Source: an uncultured Clostridia bacterium
Lineage (GTDB): Bacteria; Bacillota; Clostridia; Oscillospirales; Acutalibacteraceae
Assembly: GCA_944385105.1 (NCBI GenBank)
Contig: CALWVR010000007.1
Location: 28,085 to 92,084, forward strand
Length of the DNA: 64,000 nucleotides
Reading direction: 5' to 3'
Shown here: in pieces, positions 17,840 to 27,686 of the stretch
How positions within the stretch are numbered: the stretch's first letter is position 1
Layout of the letters: every line of letters starts with the position of its first letter
Made by a program: the position numbers and the translations under genes
Notes under the pieces: generated by a model
What the model was told of the DNA's origin: nothing
Database searches by the model: none
What the model saw: only the letters and a program-made list of their open reading frames with translations

Positions 17840-19780
17840 TTGAAAAAAAGAATTTGGACAGCTACTCCTTTATTCTTTGTTTTGGTTTCAACAATGTTTA
17901 TATTTACTATTGTAAGTATATTTTTTGACAAAACGTTGTTTTTAATAGGACTTATATTGTCTAGCATTTCGGCTGCGATAGTTTTAATTTCATTGTTGAA
18001 ATTTAAAAAGTACATTAGTTTTGTAGTAAATGATGCAATTAAATCCTTATCGAGTGCAGACCAATATGTACTTGAAGCTTTGCCATTTCCGGCAATTGTT
18101 GTAGGTGATAAACAGGATGTTATTTGTACAAATTCGCTTTTTAGATGTAAAGTCAATAATGGGATTAAATCTTCGGGAGACCCTATAAGTAAATATATAT
18201 CGGGAAAATCTCTTGACTACATTTTGAAGCATAAGGGGATAGATGTTTCATATGGGGAAAAAAGGTTTACAGTTTATGGAATAAAGGTCTCGTATTCTAC
18301 TGTACTTTACTTCATTGAGGATACTTATTATAAAGAGACTACTATGGAATATTTAGAAAGTCGCCCTAGTGTTGCGTTAATAGTCTTTGATAATAAAGAT
18401 GAACTTTTAAGAGAAGTTAATGTTGAAGAGAGCAGTCAGGTTATAGCAAAGGTTGAGCAGACCTTGCAGAATTGGTCTAACGAAACATCAGGGATTTTAA
18501 GAAAACTTAACGATAACCGTTATATGATGGTTATAGAGGAAAGATATGTAAAGTTGTTTGTCGAAAGAAAGTTTAGGATTCTTGAGGAAATAAGAAATAT
18601 TAAAACAGATGAAAATAGATATGCTACAATTTCAATAGGAATAGGAAGAAATGCTTCAAATTTAAAGGAAAGTGAACTTTGGGCAAAGAAAGCTCTAGAT
18701 ATGGCTCTTGGTAGAGGTGGGGATCAGGCAGTAATAAAGCAACAGGATACTTTTTCATTTTTTGGAGGGGTTTCTAAAGGCACAGAAAAGCTTGACAAAG
18801 TTCGAACGAGAGTTATAGCAAATACATTATCAGAGCATATAAAGTGTAGCGATTTAGTTTTGATAATGGGACATAGAGGGTCGGATCTTGACAGTGTAGG
18901 GGCATCGATTGGGCTATGGAGTGCAATATCTAAGGGACAAAAGGTAAAGTCAAGAGTAATAATAGATAAGAAAACAACTCTTGCTTCTTCGCTTGTTAGA
19001 ATGATTGAAGAATCGACTTCAGATGTAGTTTTTATAAGTAAAGAAACGGCACAGGAGTTTATATCTGATAAAACACTTTTAATAATAGTAGACACACATT
19101 CTCAGAACTTTGTGGAGTCAATTGATATATATAAAAGGTGTAAAAGAGTAGTAGTTATAGATCATCATAGAATGATGGTTAATCATATAGATAACGCAGT
19201 GGTGTTTTATCATGAACCAACGGCATCTTCTTCCTCTGAGATGGTTACAGAGTTGGTTCAATATTTGGGAGAGTCAGCAATAAATAGTCAAGAGGCAGAA
19301 GCTTTGCTTGCGGGAATCATGTTAGACACTAAGAATTTTGTCTTAAAAACAGGTGTTAGAACTTTTGAAGCTGCAGCTTTCTTAAGAAAAAAAGACGCAA
19401 ATACTGTTGTTGTAAAAAGACTATTTTCTAATACTATAAATACGTATAAAGAGAAGTATCAATTGGTAGCTAATGCAGAAATATTTAATAATTGTGCCGT
19501 ATCTGTAGCTCAAAAGGAATGGAAAGATATGAAATTAGCTGCAGCTCAAGCTGCAGATGAGTTACTCGACATACAGGGTGTGAGGGCATCTTTTGTGATA
19601 TATCCTTATGATGGATGTATTAATGTTTCCGCTAGGTCCTTGGGTGATGTTAATGTTCAAATCTTTATGGAGGGACTTGGAGGAGGAGGACATCAAACGA
19701 TGGCTGGGGCTCAGGTTAAAGGTCTAGATATGTCTGAGACAAGGGAGAAAATTATAGAAATGATAAATAATATTGTATAA
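17840..19780 (+). CDS. gdpP: Cyclic-di-AMP phosphodiesterase GdpP
   Basis: GdpP degrades the signal nucleotide c-di-AMP, which controls cell-wall and potassium homeostasis. The 646-residue protein has the family order: two N-terminal membrane helices (about 10-29 and 33-53), a PAS-like domain, a degenerate GGDEF domain, and a DHH/DHHA1 phosphoesterase with GHRGSDLDSVG, IIVDTH, VVIDHHRM and GGGGHQTMAG. The start is TTG, 17840, with AGGAGGGG upstream. The gene leads the conserved gdpP-rplI-dnaB run; the gap to rplI is only 19 bases. Confidence 0.95.
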   Translation: MKKRIWTATPLFFVLVSTMFIFTIVSIFFDKTLFLIGLILSSISAAIVLISLLKFKKYISFVVNDAIKSLSSADQYVLEALPFPAIVVGDKQDVICTNSLFRCKVNNGIKSSGDPISKYISGKSLDYILKHKGIDVSYGEKRFTVYGIKVSYSTVLYFIEDTYYKETTMEYLESRPSVALIVFDNKDELLREVNVEESSQVIAKVEQTLQNWSNETSGILRKLNDNRYMMVIEERYVKLFVERKFRILEEIRNIKTDENRYATISIGIGRNASNLKESELWAKKALDMALGRGGDQAVIKQQDTFSFFGGVSKGTEKLDKVRTRVIANTLSEHIKCSDLVLIMGHRGSDLDSVGASIGLWSAISKGQKVKSRVIIDKKTTLASSLVRMIEESTSDVVFISKETAQEFISDKTLLIIVDTHSQNFVESIDIYKRCKRVVVIDHHRMMVNHIDNAVVFYHEPTASSSSEMVTELVQYLGESAINSQEAEALLAGIMLDTKNFVLKTGVRTFEAAAFLRKKDANTVVVKRLFSNTINTYKEKYQLVANAEIFNNCAVSVAQKEWKDMKLAAAQAADELLDIQGVRASFVIYPYDGCINVSARSLGDVNVQIFMEGLGGGGHQTMAGAQVKGLDMSETREKIIEMINNIV

Positions 19781-19799
19781 TTAATTATGGAGGGTTAGT

Positions 19800-20246
19800 A
19801 TGAAAGTAATATTGTTAAATGACGTCAAAGGTAGTGGGAAAAAAGGTGAAATTGTTAATGTAGCGGATGGATACGCAAGAAACTTTTTGCTTCCAAAGAA
19901 ACTTGCTCAATTGGCAACAAATCAAGCAATAAATGAATTAGACAATGCTAAAAAGTCCATACAACATAAAAAAGATGAAGAACTTAAGAAGGCAAAGGAA
20001 CAGTCTAAAATATTAGATGGAAAGAGTGTAAAGTTGATAGCTAAGTCAGGCGAGAAAGGAAGGCTATTTGGCTCAATTACATCTAAGGAAGTAGCTGATG
20101 AAATTAATAGGGTGTACAATGTACTTATAGATAAAAAGAAAATATCTATAGGTAGTGATATAAAATCCTTAGGTACTTATGAATGTAACATTAAACTTTA
20201 TAATGGAGTGAATGCAAAAATTTTTGTCAATGTATGTAATGGATAA
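19800..20246 (+). CDS. rplI: 50S ribosomal protein L9
   Basis: L9 binds 23S rRNA at the base of the L1 stalk. The 148-residue protein begins [21 protein letters not shown] and continues [14 protein letters not shown], the family signature, then a long connecting helix and a compact C-terminal domain ([10 protein letters not shown]). It lies between gdpP and dnaB, as in most Firmicutes. ATG with GGAGGG seven bases upstream. Confidence 0.97.
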   Translation: MKVILLNDVKGSGKKGEIVNVADGYARNFLLPKKLAQLATNQAINELDNAKKSIQHKKDEELKKAKEQSKILDGKSVKLIAKSGEKGRLFGSITSKEVADEINRVYNVLIDKKKISIGSDIKSLGTYECNIKLYNGVNAKIFVNVCNG

Positions 20247-20296
20247 AACTGGTGATTTAAGGCTATTATTTTTTGTATTAAAAGGGGAAGACTAAG

Positions 20297-21664
20297 GTGG
20301 AGGACTTAAAGGTTACTTCTGGGTATGATGGATTAAATTTACCGTTTAGTGTAGAAGCGGAACAATCTGTACTAGGAGCAATTTTGCTTGATGAGAGTTG
20401 CCTTGATAAGATAGCAGAAATATTACCAAGTGCAGACTATTTTTATTTATCTAATCATAGGCTAATTTATTCTACAATGCTAGGAATGTTTACACTTGGG
20501 AAACCAATAGATTTTGTTACTGTTGTTAATGAGTTAAAGAAAGATTCAAGCTTTGATGAGAATACAGGCAGAACATATTTACTACAATTAGCTCAAATAG
20601 TTCCATCTATAAAAAATTCATATAATTATGCATATATTATAAGGGATAATTATGATGTAAGGATGCTTATATCAACAGCCAGAGACATTATAGAAGATGC
20701 TTCTGGTGGATTAAATGATGCTTCTAGTTTGCTTGACTCTGCAGAACAGAAAATTTTTGATATACGTCAAGGCAAAAACATGCAAGGACTACAAAGGATA
20801 GATGAAACTGTAATTGAAACATTTGATAGACTTGATCTTTTGAATTCCGAGGAAGGAGAACATTTAGGAATAAGTACTGGAATAAGAGATTTAGATGAAA
20901 CAATAACAGGATTAAACCGTTCAGACTTAATATTGTTGGCAGCAAGACCGGGTATGGGGAAGACTAGTTTTGCACTTAATATAGCTAGGCATGCTGCAGT
21001 AAAGGAAAGAAGAAGGGTAGTATTTTTTTCTCTTGAAATGACTAAAGAACAACTTACATCAAGGCTTTTGTCTACAGAGTCTTTAGTTAGTGGAATTAAG
21101 CTTAAAACTGGAAAACTAGCTGAAGATGAATGGATTCGGCTTATTGAAGCTGGAGATATATTATCAAAATCAGAGATATATTTTGATGATACCCCAGGAA
21201 TTACTGTTCCTGAAATGAAGGCAAAACTTAGAAGATTAAAGGGAGTAGACTTAGTTATAATAGACTATTTGCAATTAATGTCAGGTGGGCGAAGAATCGA
21301 TAATCGTGTTCAAGAAATATCTGAAATTACAAGAAATTTAAAAATTATGGCCAAAGAAATCAATGTACCTGTTGTGACACTTTCTCAACTTTCACGTGCA
21401 AGTGAGCAAAGAAGTGAGCATCGCCCAGTTCTATCAGACTTGCGAGACTCAGGGTCAATTGAACAAGATGCAGATATAGTATTATTTTTATATAGAAGTG
21501 ACTACTATAGAGATAATGAAGAAAATGATGAAGACTTTGATAAAAATAGTGGAGAATGCATAGTTGCTAAGAATCGTCATGGAGAGACAAGAGCGGTGCC
21601 ACTCCATTGGCAGGGAGAGTTTATGAGATTTACTGCCAAGGAGGGAATGAATCGTGGATTTTAA
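20297..21664 (+). CDS. dnaB: Replicative DNA helicase
   Basis: DnaB (DnaC in Bacillus naming) is the hexameric fork helicase. The 455-residue protein has the N-terminal primase-interacting domain (PFSVEAEQSVLGAILLDESCLDKI, around 15-38) and a RecA-like motor with Walker A AARPGMGKTSFALN (about 214-227), Walker B LVIIDYLQLMSG, and the DLRDSGSIEQDADIV arginine-finger region. The start is GTG at 20297 after AAAGGGG. The 3' end overlaps tilS by 11 bases, so the two are translationally coupled. Confidence 0.97.
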   Translation: MEDLKVTSGYDGLNLPFSVEAEQSVLGAILLDESCLDKIAEILPSADYFYLSNHRLIYSTMLGMFTLGKPIDFVTVVNELKKDSSFDENTGRTYLLQLAQIVPSIKNSYNYAYIIRDNYDVRMLISTARDIIEDASGGLNDASSLLDSAEQKIFDIRQGKNMQGLQRIDETVIETFDRLDLLNSEEGEHLGISTGIRDLDETITGLNRSDLILLAARPGMGKTSFALNIARHAAVKERRRVVFFSLEMTKEQLTSRLLSTESLVSGIKLKTGKLAEDEWIRLIEAGDILSKSEIYFDDTPGITVPEMKAKLRRLKGVDLVIIDYLQLMSGGRRIDNRVQEISEITRNLKIMAKEINVPVVTLSQLSRASEQRSEHRPVLSDLRDSGSIEQDADIVLFLYRSDYYRDNEENDEDFDKNSGECIVAKNRHGETRAVPLHWQGEFMRFTAKEGMNRGF

Positions 21665-23039
21665 CTTAGAGGAGTTTGAGAATAAAATATTGTACTCAAT
21701 AAAAGCATACGAAATGCTTGATAGTCGGGAAAATGTAATTCTGGCTGTATCTGGTGGGGCTGACTCGATGGCTTTACTGTATTTTTTTATAAAAAATATG
21801 AAAGATAGTGTTGAAAATATTATAGTTGCGCATGTTAATCATTGCTTAAGGGGAACTGAATCAGACTTTGATGAAAACTTTGTTAAGAATTATTGTATAA
21901 AACATTCTTTAAATTTCAAGTGTTTGAAGGTAGATGTAAGAAAACAAGCGAGAGAAAATGGGAATGGAATAGAGGAATGTGCGCGTAATATTAGGTATGA
22001 TTTTTTTAAAAAACTATCAATGGAATATAATGCTAAAATTGCGACAGCACATACTTTATCTGACAATTCAGAGACTGTGCTACTAAATTTAGTTAGAGGT
22101 ACTGGACTTTGCGGGCTTTGCGGAATTCCACCGAAAAGAGATAATATAATTAGACCTCTTTTATTTGTTAAAAGAAATGAGATTGAAAAATACTGTGAAA
22201 TTTGTGGAATTAAATATGTGACAGATAGCACAAATTTTAAGAGGGACTATGCAAGAAACAAAATTAGGTTAGATGTTATTCCTATTTTGAAGGAGATAAA
22301 CCCTTCTTTTGAAGATGTAATTCAAAGGGAAGTTTCTATATTTAGTAGAGATGAACAGTGCTTGAATAAATTATCTACTGATGAATTATTGAGGAGTAGG
22401 GTTTCAGCAAATGCTTATGATTTGTCTATATTGATGAAGTTAAATGAATCTATAATAACAAGATGTATTAGATTAGCTATAGGAAAAGTAATCAATACAA
22501 ACGTCAGTTCAAGGCACGTAAATCTTGTTTTAAATTGTATGAAAAATGGAAAAGGTTGTGTAAATATAACTGATAGTATAACAGCTTGTGTAAGAAATGA
22601 AAAACTTGAAATTATAAACAAAGAGATTATACTTAATAATATAAACGATATTCAAATTCCGTTTAAAGAAGGAGAAATTTTTTTAAATGATAATAAAAGA
22701 ATTATCGTTGAGATTTTAGATATTAAAGAATATTATATAAAATTAAAATTTAACAATTTATTGTTTTTTAATGCGCTTGATTATGATATAATATCTAAGA
22801 ATTCACTTTTTAGATACCGGAGATCAGGTGATAAATTTTGTAAGCAGGGCCGAGGAGTAACTAAGACAATAAAAAAGTTTTTTAATGAAGAAAAGATACC
22901 GATTGATGTTAGAAATAATATCATTATGTTAGCTAATAATAATGAAATATTATGGATTCATAGATTTGGTGTTTCTGAAAAGGCAAAAGTAAAAGATAGT
23001 ACTAAAAAGGTAGTTATTATTTACTTAAAGGAGAGTTAA
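21654..23039 (+). CDS. tilS: tRNA(Ile)-lysidine synthase
   Basis: TilS converts the wobble C of tRNA-Ile(CAU) to lysidine so that AUA is read as isoleucine. The 461-residue protein has the PP-loop VSGGADSMALL (about 31-41), the HVNHCLRG motif, HTLSDNSETVLLNLVRG, and a C-terminal TilS substrate-binding domain with RYRRSGDKF. The start is GTG inside the end of dnaB, with AAGGAGGG at the right distance. The stop is followed after one base by the hpt ATG. tilS-hpt-ftsH is a strongly conserved Firmicutes order. Confidence 0.94.
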   Translation: MDFNLEEFENKILYSIKAYEMLDSRENVILAVSGGADSMALLYFFIKNMKDSVENIIVAHVNHCLRGTESDFDENFVKNYCIKHSLNFKCLKVDVRKQARENGNGIEECARNIRYDFFKKLSMEYNAKIATAHTLSDNSETVLLNLVRGTGLCGLCGIPPKRDNIIRPLLFVKRNEIEKYCEICGIKYVTDSTNFKRDYARNKIRLDVIPILKEINPSFEDVIQREVSIFSRDEQCLNKLSTDELLRSRVSANAYDLSILMKLNESIITRCIRLAIGKVINTNVSSRHVNLVLNCMKNGKGCVNITDSITACVRNEKLEIINKEIILNNINDIQIPFKEGEIFLNDNKRIIVEILDIKEYYIKLKFNNLLFFNALDYDIISKNSLFRYRRSGDKFCKQGRGVTKTIKKFFNEEKIPIDVRNNIIMLANNNEILWIHRFGVSEKAKVKDSTKKVVIIYLKES

Positions 23040-23040
23040 G

Positions 23041-23580
23041 ATGTTAAGAGACCTAGAAAAAGTATTAATAAATGAAGAGGTTCTTCAAAAAAAGGTAAAA
23101 GAGCTAGGGGAGAAGATTAGCGAAGACTATAAAGGCAAGAATTTATTGATGGTAAGTGTACTTAAAGGCTCAATAGTTTTTATGGCTGATTTAATGAGAG
23201 CTATTACTGAGAAATGCCAAATAGATTTTATGTCAGTATCAAGTTATGGAAGCGGAGTCAAAACTAGTGGAGTTGTTAGAATATTAAAAGACCTTGATAG
23301 ACCTCTTGAAGGTTATGACCTTCTAATAGTTGAAGATATACTTGACAGTGGTTTAACTCTTGATTACATAATAAGTATTTTAAAAAAGAGGAATCCATTG
23401 AGTATAAAAATTTGCACTTTACTTGATAAACCTGCAAGGAGAAAATCTAATGTGAGAGCAGATTATTTTGGCTTTGACGTTCCGGATGAATTTGTTGTTG
23501 GATATGGTCTTGATTATGATGAAAAGTATAGGAATTTACCTTTTATAGGAGTTTTAAAGCCAGAAATATATAAAGACTAA
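23041..23580 (+). CDS. hpt: Hypoxanthine phosphoribosyltransferase
   Basis: Hpt salvages hypoxanthine and guanine to IMP and GMP using PRPP. The 179-residue protein has the PRPP loop [14 protein letters not shown] (about 97-110), the [15 protein letters not shown] segment and the C-terminal purine-site motif [21 protein letters not shown]. It starts one base after tilS. Besides salvage, Hpt is known in Bacillus to bind near FtsH; here the neighbouring ftsH gene follows after 32 bases. Confidence 0.96.
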   Translation: MLRDLEKVLINEEVLQKKVKELGEKISEDYKGKNLLMVSVLKGSIVFMADLMRAITEKCQIDFMSVSSYGSGVKTSGVVRILKDLDRPLEGYDLLIVEDILDSGLTLDYIISILKKRNPLSIKICTLLDKPARRKSNVRADYFGFDVPDEFVVGYGLDYDEKYRNLPFIGVLKPEIYKD

Positions 23581-23612
23581 ATTTTGAATTAATACAAGGG
23601 AGTGAGGTCATA

Positions 23613-25541
23613 TTGGATAATAAGAAAACAATGAAAAAGTTACTGTTTTACATTGGGGTTCCTATACTTTTAGTAATATTTTTAATAACGATATTTAGTT
23701 CAAGAACTCAGGGAACGGACTATTATTCTGATATAATAAAATATTTTAAAGACCAAAAAGTAACAGAATATAGTATGAACCTTGGTACTGGTGAAATGGA
23801 GTTAAAGCTAGATGATGGGAATGAGATAAATTATATAGCTCCAAGTGTATCATGGGTTAGAGAAGACATAAAAGAATATATTGATGAATATGATAAAAAC
23901 CACCCTGATGCACAAATGAAACAGAAGCTTATAAGAGCGAGTGAAAATTCTTGGTGGTCAACAATTCTGTTGGATGCTGTTGTATTTATAGGCTTGGGTC
24001 TTATTTCTTGGATGTTTGTTAAGAAGGCTTTATCTGGCTTTGGAGACGGTGGAAAGACAATGACTTTCGGCAAAGCTAAAATAAAGAATATATCTGATGA
24101 AAAAAGAAAAACTACTTTTGCGGATGTAGCTGGAGCAGATGAAGAGAAGGAGGAACTCAAGGAACTTGTAGAATTTTTAAAAAATCCACAAAAGTATAAC
24201 GAATTGGGTGCAAGAATACCCAAGGGAGTATTATTGGTTGGCCCTCCTGGTACAGGAAAGACTTTATTAGCTCGAGCTGTAGCAGGGGAAGCTGGAGTGC
24301 CATTTTTCTCTATATCAGGTTCGGACTTTGTTGAGATGTTTGTTGGTGTTGGAGCTTCGCGTGTTAGAGACTTATTTGACCAGGCAAAGAAAAACTCACC
24401 ATGTATTGTATTTATAGATGAAATAGATGCTGTAGGACGCCAGAGAGGAACGGGTCTTGGAGGAGGCCATGATGAAAGAGAACAAACGTTAAACCAGTTA
24501 CTTGTTGAGATGGATGGATTTGGAGCAAATGAGGGTGTAATTATGATAGCAGCTACTAACCGTCCAGACGTTTTAGACCCTGCATTAATGAGACCAGGTC
24601 GTTTTGATAGGCAGGTTATGGTAGGCTATCCTGATATTAAAGGAAGAGAGGAAATTCTAAAGGTACATTCAAAAGGAAAACCTTTTGCACCTGATGTTGA
24701 ACTTAAAACTATAGCTCAATCCACTGCAGGATTTACAGGTGCTGACCTTGAGAATTTACTAAATGAGGCTGCCCTTTTAGCAGCGAGGAAGAATTCAAGA
24801 GCGATTACGATGAAAGAGATAGAAGACGCTACTATTAAGGTGGTAGTAGGAGCAGAAAAGAAATCGCGTGTTATGAGCGAAAAAGAGAAAAAATTAACAG
24901 CTTATCATGAAGCAGGGCATGCTGTTGTAACTTATTACTGCCCTACTCAAGATGAGGTTCATCAAATTTCCATTATTCCTAGAGGAATGGCTGGAGGATA
25001 TACTATGTCATTGCCTACAGAGGATAGAAGTTATAGATCAAAGACTGAAATGGAAGAGAATATAAACGTTCTACTAGGAGGACGAGTAGCAGAAGCCTTA
25101 ATAATAGGAGATATTTCCACAGGAGCTTCAAATGATATAAAGAGAGCTACTGAAATAGCTAACGCTATGGTTAGGAAATATGGAATGAGTAGTCTACTAG
25201 GTCCTATAGCGTATGGATCAGACAATGACGAAGTATTTATAGGAAGAGATATTGGGCACATGAAGGACTATTCTGAACAAACGGCTGCTCAAATTGACTC
25301 TGAAATAAAAAGAATAATCTCAAATGGATATGCCGGAACGGAGAAGATTTTAAAAGAAAATATTAGTAAGCTACATGAGGTTGCGAAATTTTTATTTGAA
25401 AATGAAAAAATGAGTGCTGATGAATTTAGAGAAGTAATGGATCCAGATTCAGTTAAAAATATATTAGATAAAGATCAACCTCTGCAGGAATTTAATATTG
25501 ATAAAGCTAGAGTAAATAATGAAGAAGATTTCTTGGAATAA
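23613..25541 (+). CDS. ftsH: ATP-dependent zinc metalloprotease FtsH
   Basis: FtsH is a membrane-bound hexameric AAA+ protease that degrades misfolded membrane proteins and regulators. The 642-residue protein has two N-terminal membrane helices (about 8-27 and 115-136) flanking an external domain, Walker A GPPGTGKT (about 210-217), Walker [13 protein letters not shown], the second region of homology with RPGRFDRQV, and the zinc site HEAGH (about 432-436). The start is TTG at 23613 with AAGGGAG upstream. It ends the gdpP-to-ftsH run at a clear terminator. Confidence 0.97.
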   Translation: MDNKKTMKKLLFYIGVPILLVIFLITIFSSRTQGTDYYSDIIKYFKDQKVTEYSMNLGTGEMELKLDDGNEINYIAPSVSWVREDIKEYIDEYDKNHPDAQMKQKLIRASENSWWSTILLDAVVFIGLGLISWMFVKKALSGFGDGGKTMTFGKAKIKNISDEKRKTTFADVAGADEEKEELKELVEFLKNPQKYNELGARIPKGVLLVGPPGTGKTLLARAVAGEAGVPFFSISGSDFVEMFVGVGASRVRDLFDQAKKNSPCIVFIDEIDAVGRQRGTGLGGGHDEREQTLNQLLVEMDGFGANEGVIMIAATNRPDVLDPALMRPGRFDRQVMVGYPDIKGREEILKVHSKGKPFAPDVELKTIAQSTAGFTGADLENLLNEAALLAARKNSRAITMKEIEDATIKVVVGAEKKSRVMSEKEKKLTAYHEAGHAVVTYYCPTQDEVHQISIIPRGMAGGYTMSLPTEDRSYRSKTEMEENINVLLGGRVAEALIIGDISTGASNDIKRATEIANAMVRKYGMSSLLGPIAYGSDNDEVFIGRDIGHMKDYSEQTAAQIDSEIKRIISNGYAGTEKILKENISKLHEVAKFLFENEKMSADEFREVMDPDSVKNILDKDQPLQEFNIDKARVNNEEDFLE

Positions 25542-25573
25542 AAAGGGGAACGCCTAATAAGCGTTCTCTTTTG
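25541..25573 (+). terminator. Terminator after ftsH
   Basis: GAACGC/GCGTTC (25548-25553 and 25561-25566) with flanking A/T complementarity, then CTCTTTT. Confidence 0.85.
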
Positions 25574-25612
25574 AGTTTAAAGAATAAAAAGAATTTTTAT
25601 GTTTAATTTTAC

Positions 25613-25642
25613 TTGACATTTGATAATATATTGGAGTAGGAT
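25613..25642 (+). promoter_or_regulatory. Probable promoter of the topoisomerase gene pair
   Basis: TTGACA (25613-25618), 18 bases, TAGGAT (25637-25642), about 37 bases before the ATG at 25679. The upstream terminator makes a separate promoter necessary. Confidence 0.55.
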
Positions 25643-25678
25643 TATATACTGTTAAGTTAGATTATATGGAGGAAGATT

Positions 25679-27661
25679 ATGAAGTCAAAAATTTCAAATT
25701 ATGGAAATGATAGTATATCTTCCCTAAAAGGAGCAGATAGGGTAAGAAAAAGGCCGGCAGTTATATTTGGCTCAGATAGCTTAGAGGGATGTCAACACTC
25801 TATCTTTGAGATAATTTCTAACTCTATAGATGAAGCTAGAGAAGGATACGGTGATACAATATCTGTGACTTTGTTTGAAGATTACTCCATAGAAATAGAA
25901 GATCATGGGAGAGGAATACCGGTTGACTATAACAAAAATGAAAATAAGTATAATTGGGAATTAGTATTTTGTGAGCTATATGCTGGAGGAAAATATAATA
26001 ATGATGAATCTGAAAGCTATGAATACTCGTTAGGGCTTAATGGTTTGGGTTTATGTTCTACCCAGTATTCTTCTGAGTATATGGATGTAGAGATAAAGAG
26101 AGATGGATTTCTATATACATTACACTTTGAGAAGGGAGAAAATGTAGGAGGACTAAAAAAAGAACCATATAATAAAGCCGATACAGGTACTAAAATACGC
26201 TGGAAACCAGACTTAGATGTATTTACCGATATAGCAGTAGACCCCAATTATTTTATGGATATGATTAAACGACAAGCAATAGTAAATGCAGGATTAAGGT
26301 TTATACTTAAGGTACAAAAGGATAGTGAGTTTGAAACTAGAGAGTTTAGATATGAAAATGGAATAGTTGATCACGTTAATGAATTAGTAGGAGAAGATGC
26401 TTTGACACCAGTACAATTCTGGACTGCCGAAAAAAAGGTTAGGGATAGAGAAGATAAACCTTATTATAAAACTAAAATTAATGTTGCTTTTGCTTTTTCT
26501 AATAAAATTAGTGTATCTGAATATTATCATAATTCGAGCTGGCTTGAGTATGGCGGAGCTCCAGAAAAGGCTGTAAGGAATGCATTTGTATATCAGATAG
26601 ATTCTTACATTAAACAGAACAATAAGTATAATAAAAACGAGAGTAAAATTACTTATGCTGATGTTGAAGACTGCTTAGTTATAGTTATATCATCATTTTC
26701 TAATGTCACTTCTTATGAAAATCAGACGAAAAAGTCGATAACGAATAAGGGAATACAAAGTGCCATGGTTGAACTATTTAGACATAATTTAGAAGTCTAT
26801 TTTATAGAGAATCCAATGGAAGCTGATAAAATAGCATCTCAGGTTCTTATAAATAAAAGAAGCCGTGAGGATGCTGAAAAAACTAGACTTAATATAAAAA
26901 AGAAGTTGACTAGTAACATGGATGTTACTAGTAGAGTTGCTAAATTTGTTGATTGCCGCAGTAAAGATGTAAATGAAAGAGAATTATTTATAGTTGAAGG
27001 AGATTCTGCGCTTGGTGCTTGTAAACAGGCTAGAGATCCGAACTTTCAAGCTATTATTCCAATAAGAGGTAAGATACTTAACTGTTTAAAGTCTGACTAT
27101 GGTAAGATATTTAAGAACGATATCATTACTGATTTGATAAAAGTTTTAGGGTGTGGAGTGCAAATAAAGTCAAAATCTAATAAAGACTTAGCTGAATTTG
27201 ATTTAGGGCAACTGAGATGGAGCAAAATAATACTTTGTACAGATGCTGATGTTGATGGATTTCAAATAAGAACTTTGCTTTTAACAATGCTTTATAGACT
27301 TACACCGGAGTTAATAAATGTAGGAAAAGTTTTCATAGCAGAATCGCCACTTTATGAAATAAATACTAAATCAGACACGTATTTTGCCTATACAGAACAA
27401 GAAAAAGATAAATTTTTAAATAAAATAGGGAATGAAAAGTATACTATTCAAAGATCTAAAGGACTTGGAGAAAATGAGCCTGATATGATGAATCTTACTA
27501 CCATGAACCCCAAAACAAGGCGTCTTATAAAAGTAATGCCGCAAGAAGCAAAGATTACGTCACAGATGTTTGATGTACTCTTAGGAGATAATATCTCGGG
27601 CAGGAAAAAATTTATTATTGAAAAAGGACATCTTTATATTGATGCAGCTGATATAAGCTAG
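25679..27661 (+). CDS. Divergent type IIA topoisomerase, ATPase/TOPRIM subunit (ParE/GyrB-like)
   Basis: The 660-residue protein has the GHKL ATPase motifs: EIISNSIDEA (around 46-55), DHGRGIPVD, GLNGLGL, and the switch-lysine region ENQTKKSITN. It also has the TOPRIM motifs IVEGDSALGACKQARDP, IPIRGKILN and CTDADVDGFQIRT. All residues needed for ATP and Mg binding appear present, but several positions differ from canonical GyrB/ParE (SALG for SAGG, GLNGLGLCS for GLHGVGAS). Such divergent copies occur in Clostridia beside canonical gyrase. GGAGGAAG precedes the ATG. Its partner gene follows after 25 bases. Confidence 0.88.
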   Translation: MKSKISNYGNDSISSLKGADRVRKRPAVIFGSDSLEGCQHSIFEIISNSIDEAREGYGDTISVTLFEDYSIEIEDHGRGIPVDYNKNENKYNWELVFCELYAGGKYNNDESESYEYSLGLNGLGLCSTQYSSEYMDVEIKRDGFLYTLHFEKGENVGGLKKEPYNKADTGTKIRWKPDLDVFTDIAVDPNYFMDMIKRQAIVNAGLRFILKVQKDSEFETREFRYENGIVDHVNELVGEDALTPVQFWTAEKKVRDREDKPYYKTKINVAFAFSNKISVSEYYHNSSWLEYGGAPEKAVRNAFVYQIDSYIKQNNKYNKNESKITYADVEDCLVIVISSFSNVTSYENQTKKSITNKGIQSAMVELFRHNLEVYFIENPMEADKIASQVLINKRSREDAEKTRLNIKKKLTSNMDVTSRVAKFVDCRSKDVNERELFIVEGDSALGACKQARDPNFQAIIPIRGKILNCLKSDYGKIFKNDIITDLIKVLGCGVQIKSKSNKDLAEFDLGQLRWSKIILCTDADVDGFQIRTLLLTMLYRLTPELINVGKVFIAESPLYEINTKSDTYFAYTEQEKDKFLNKIGNEKYTIQRSKGLGENEPDMMNLTTMNPKTRRLIKVMPQEAKITSQMFDVLLGDNISGRKKFIIEKGHLYIDAADIS

Positions 27662-27686
27662 GTTCAAAAAGAAAGGAGTGGATTTT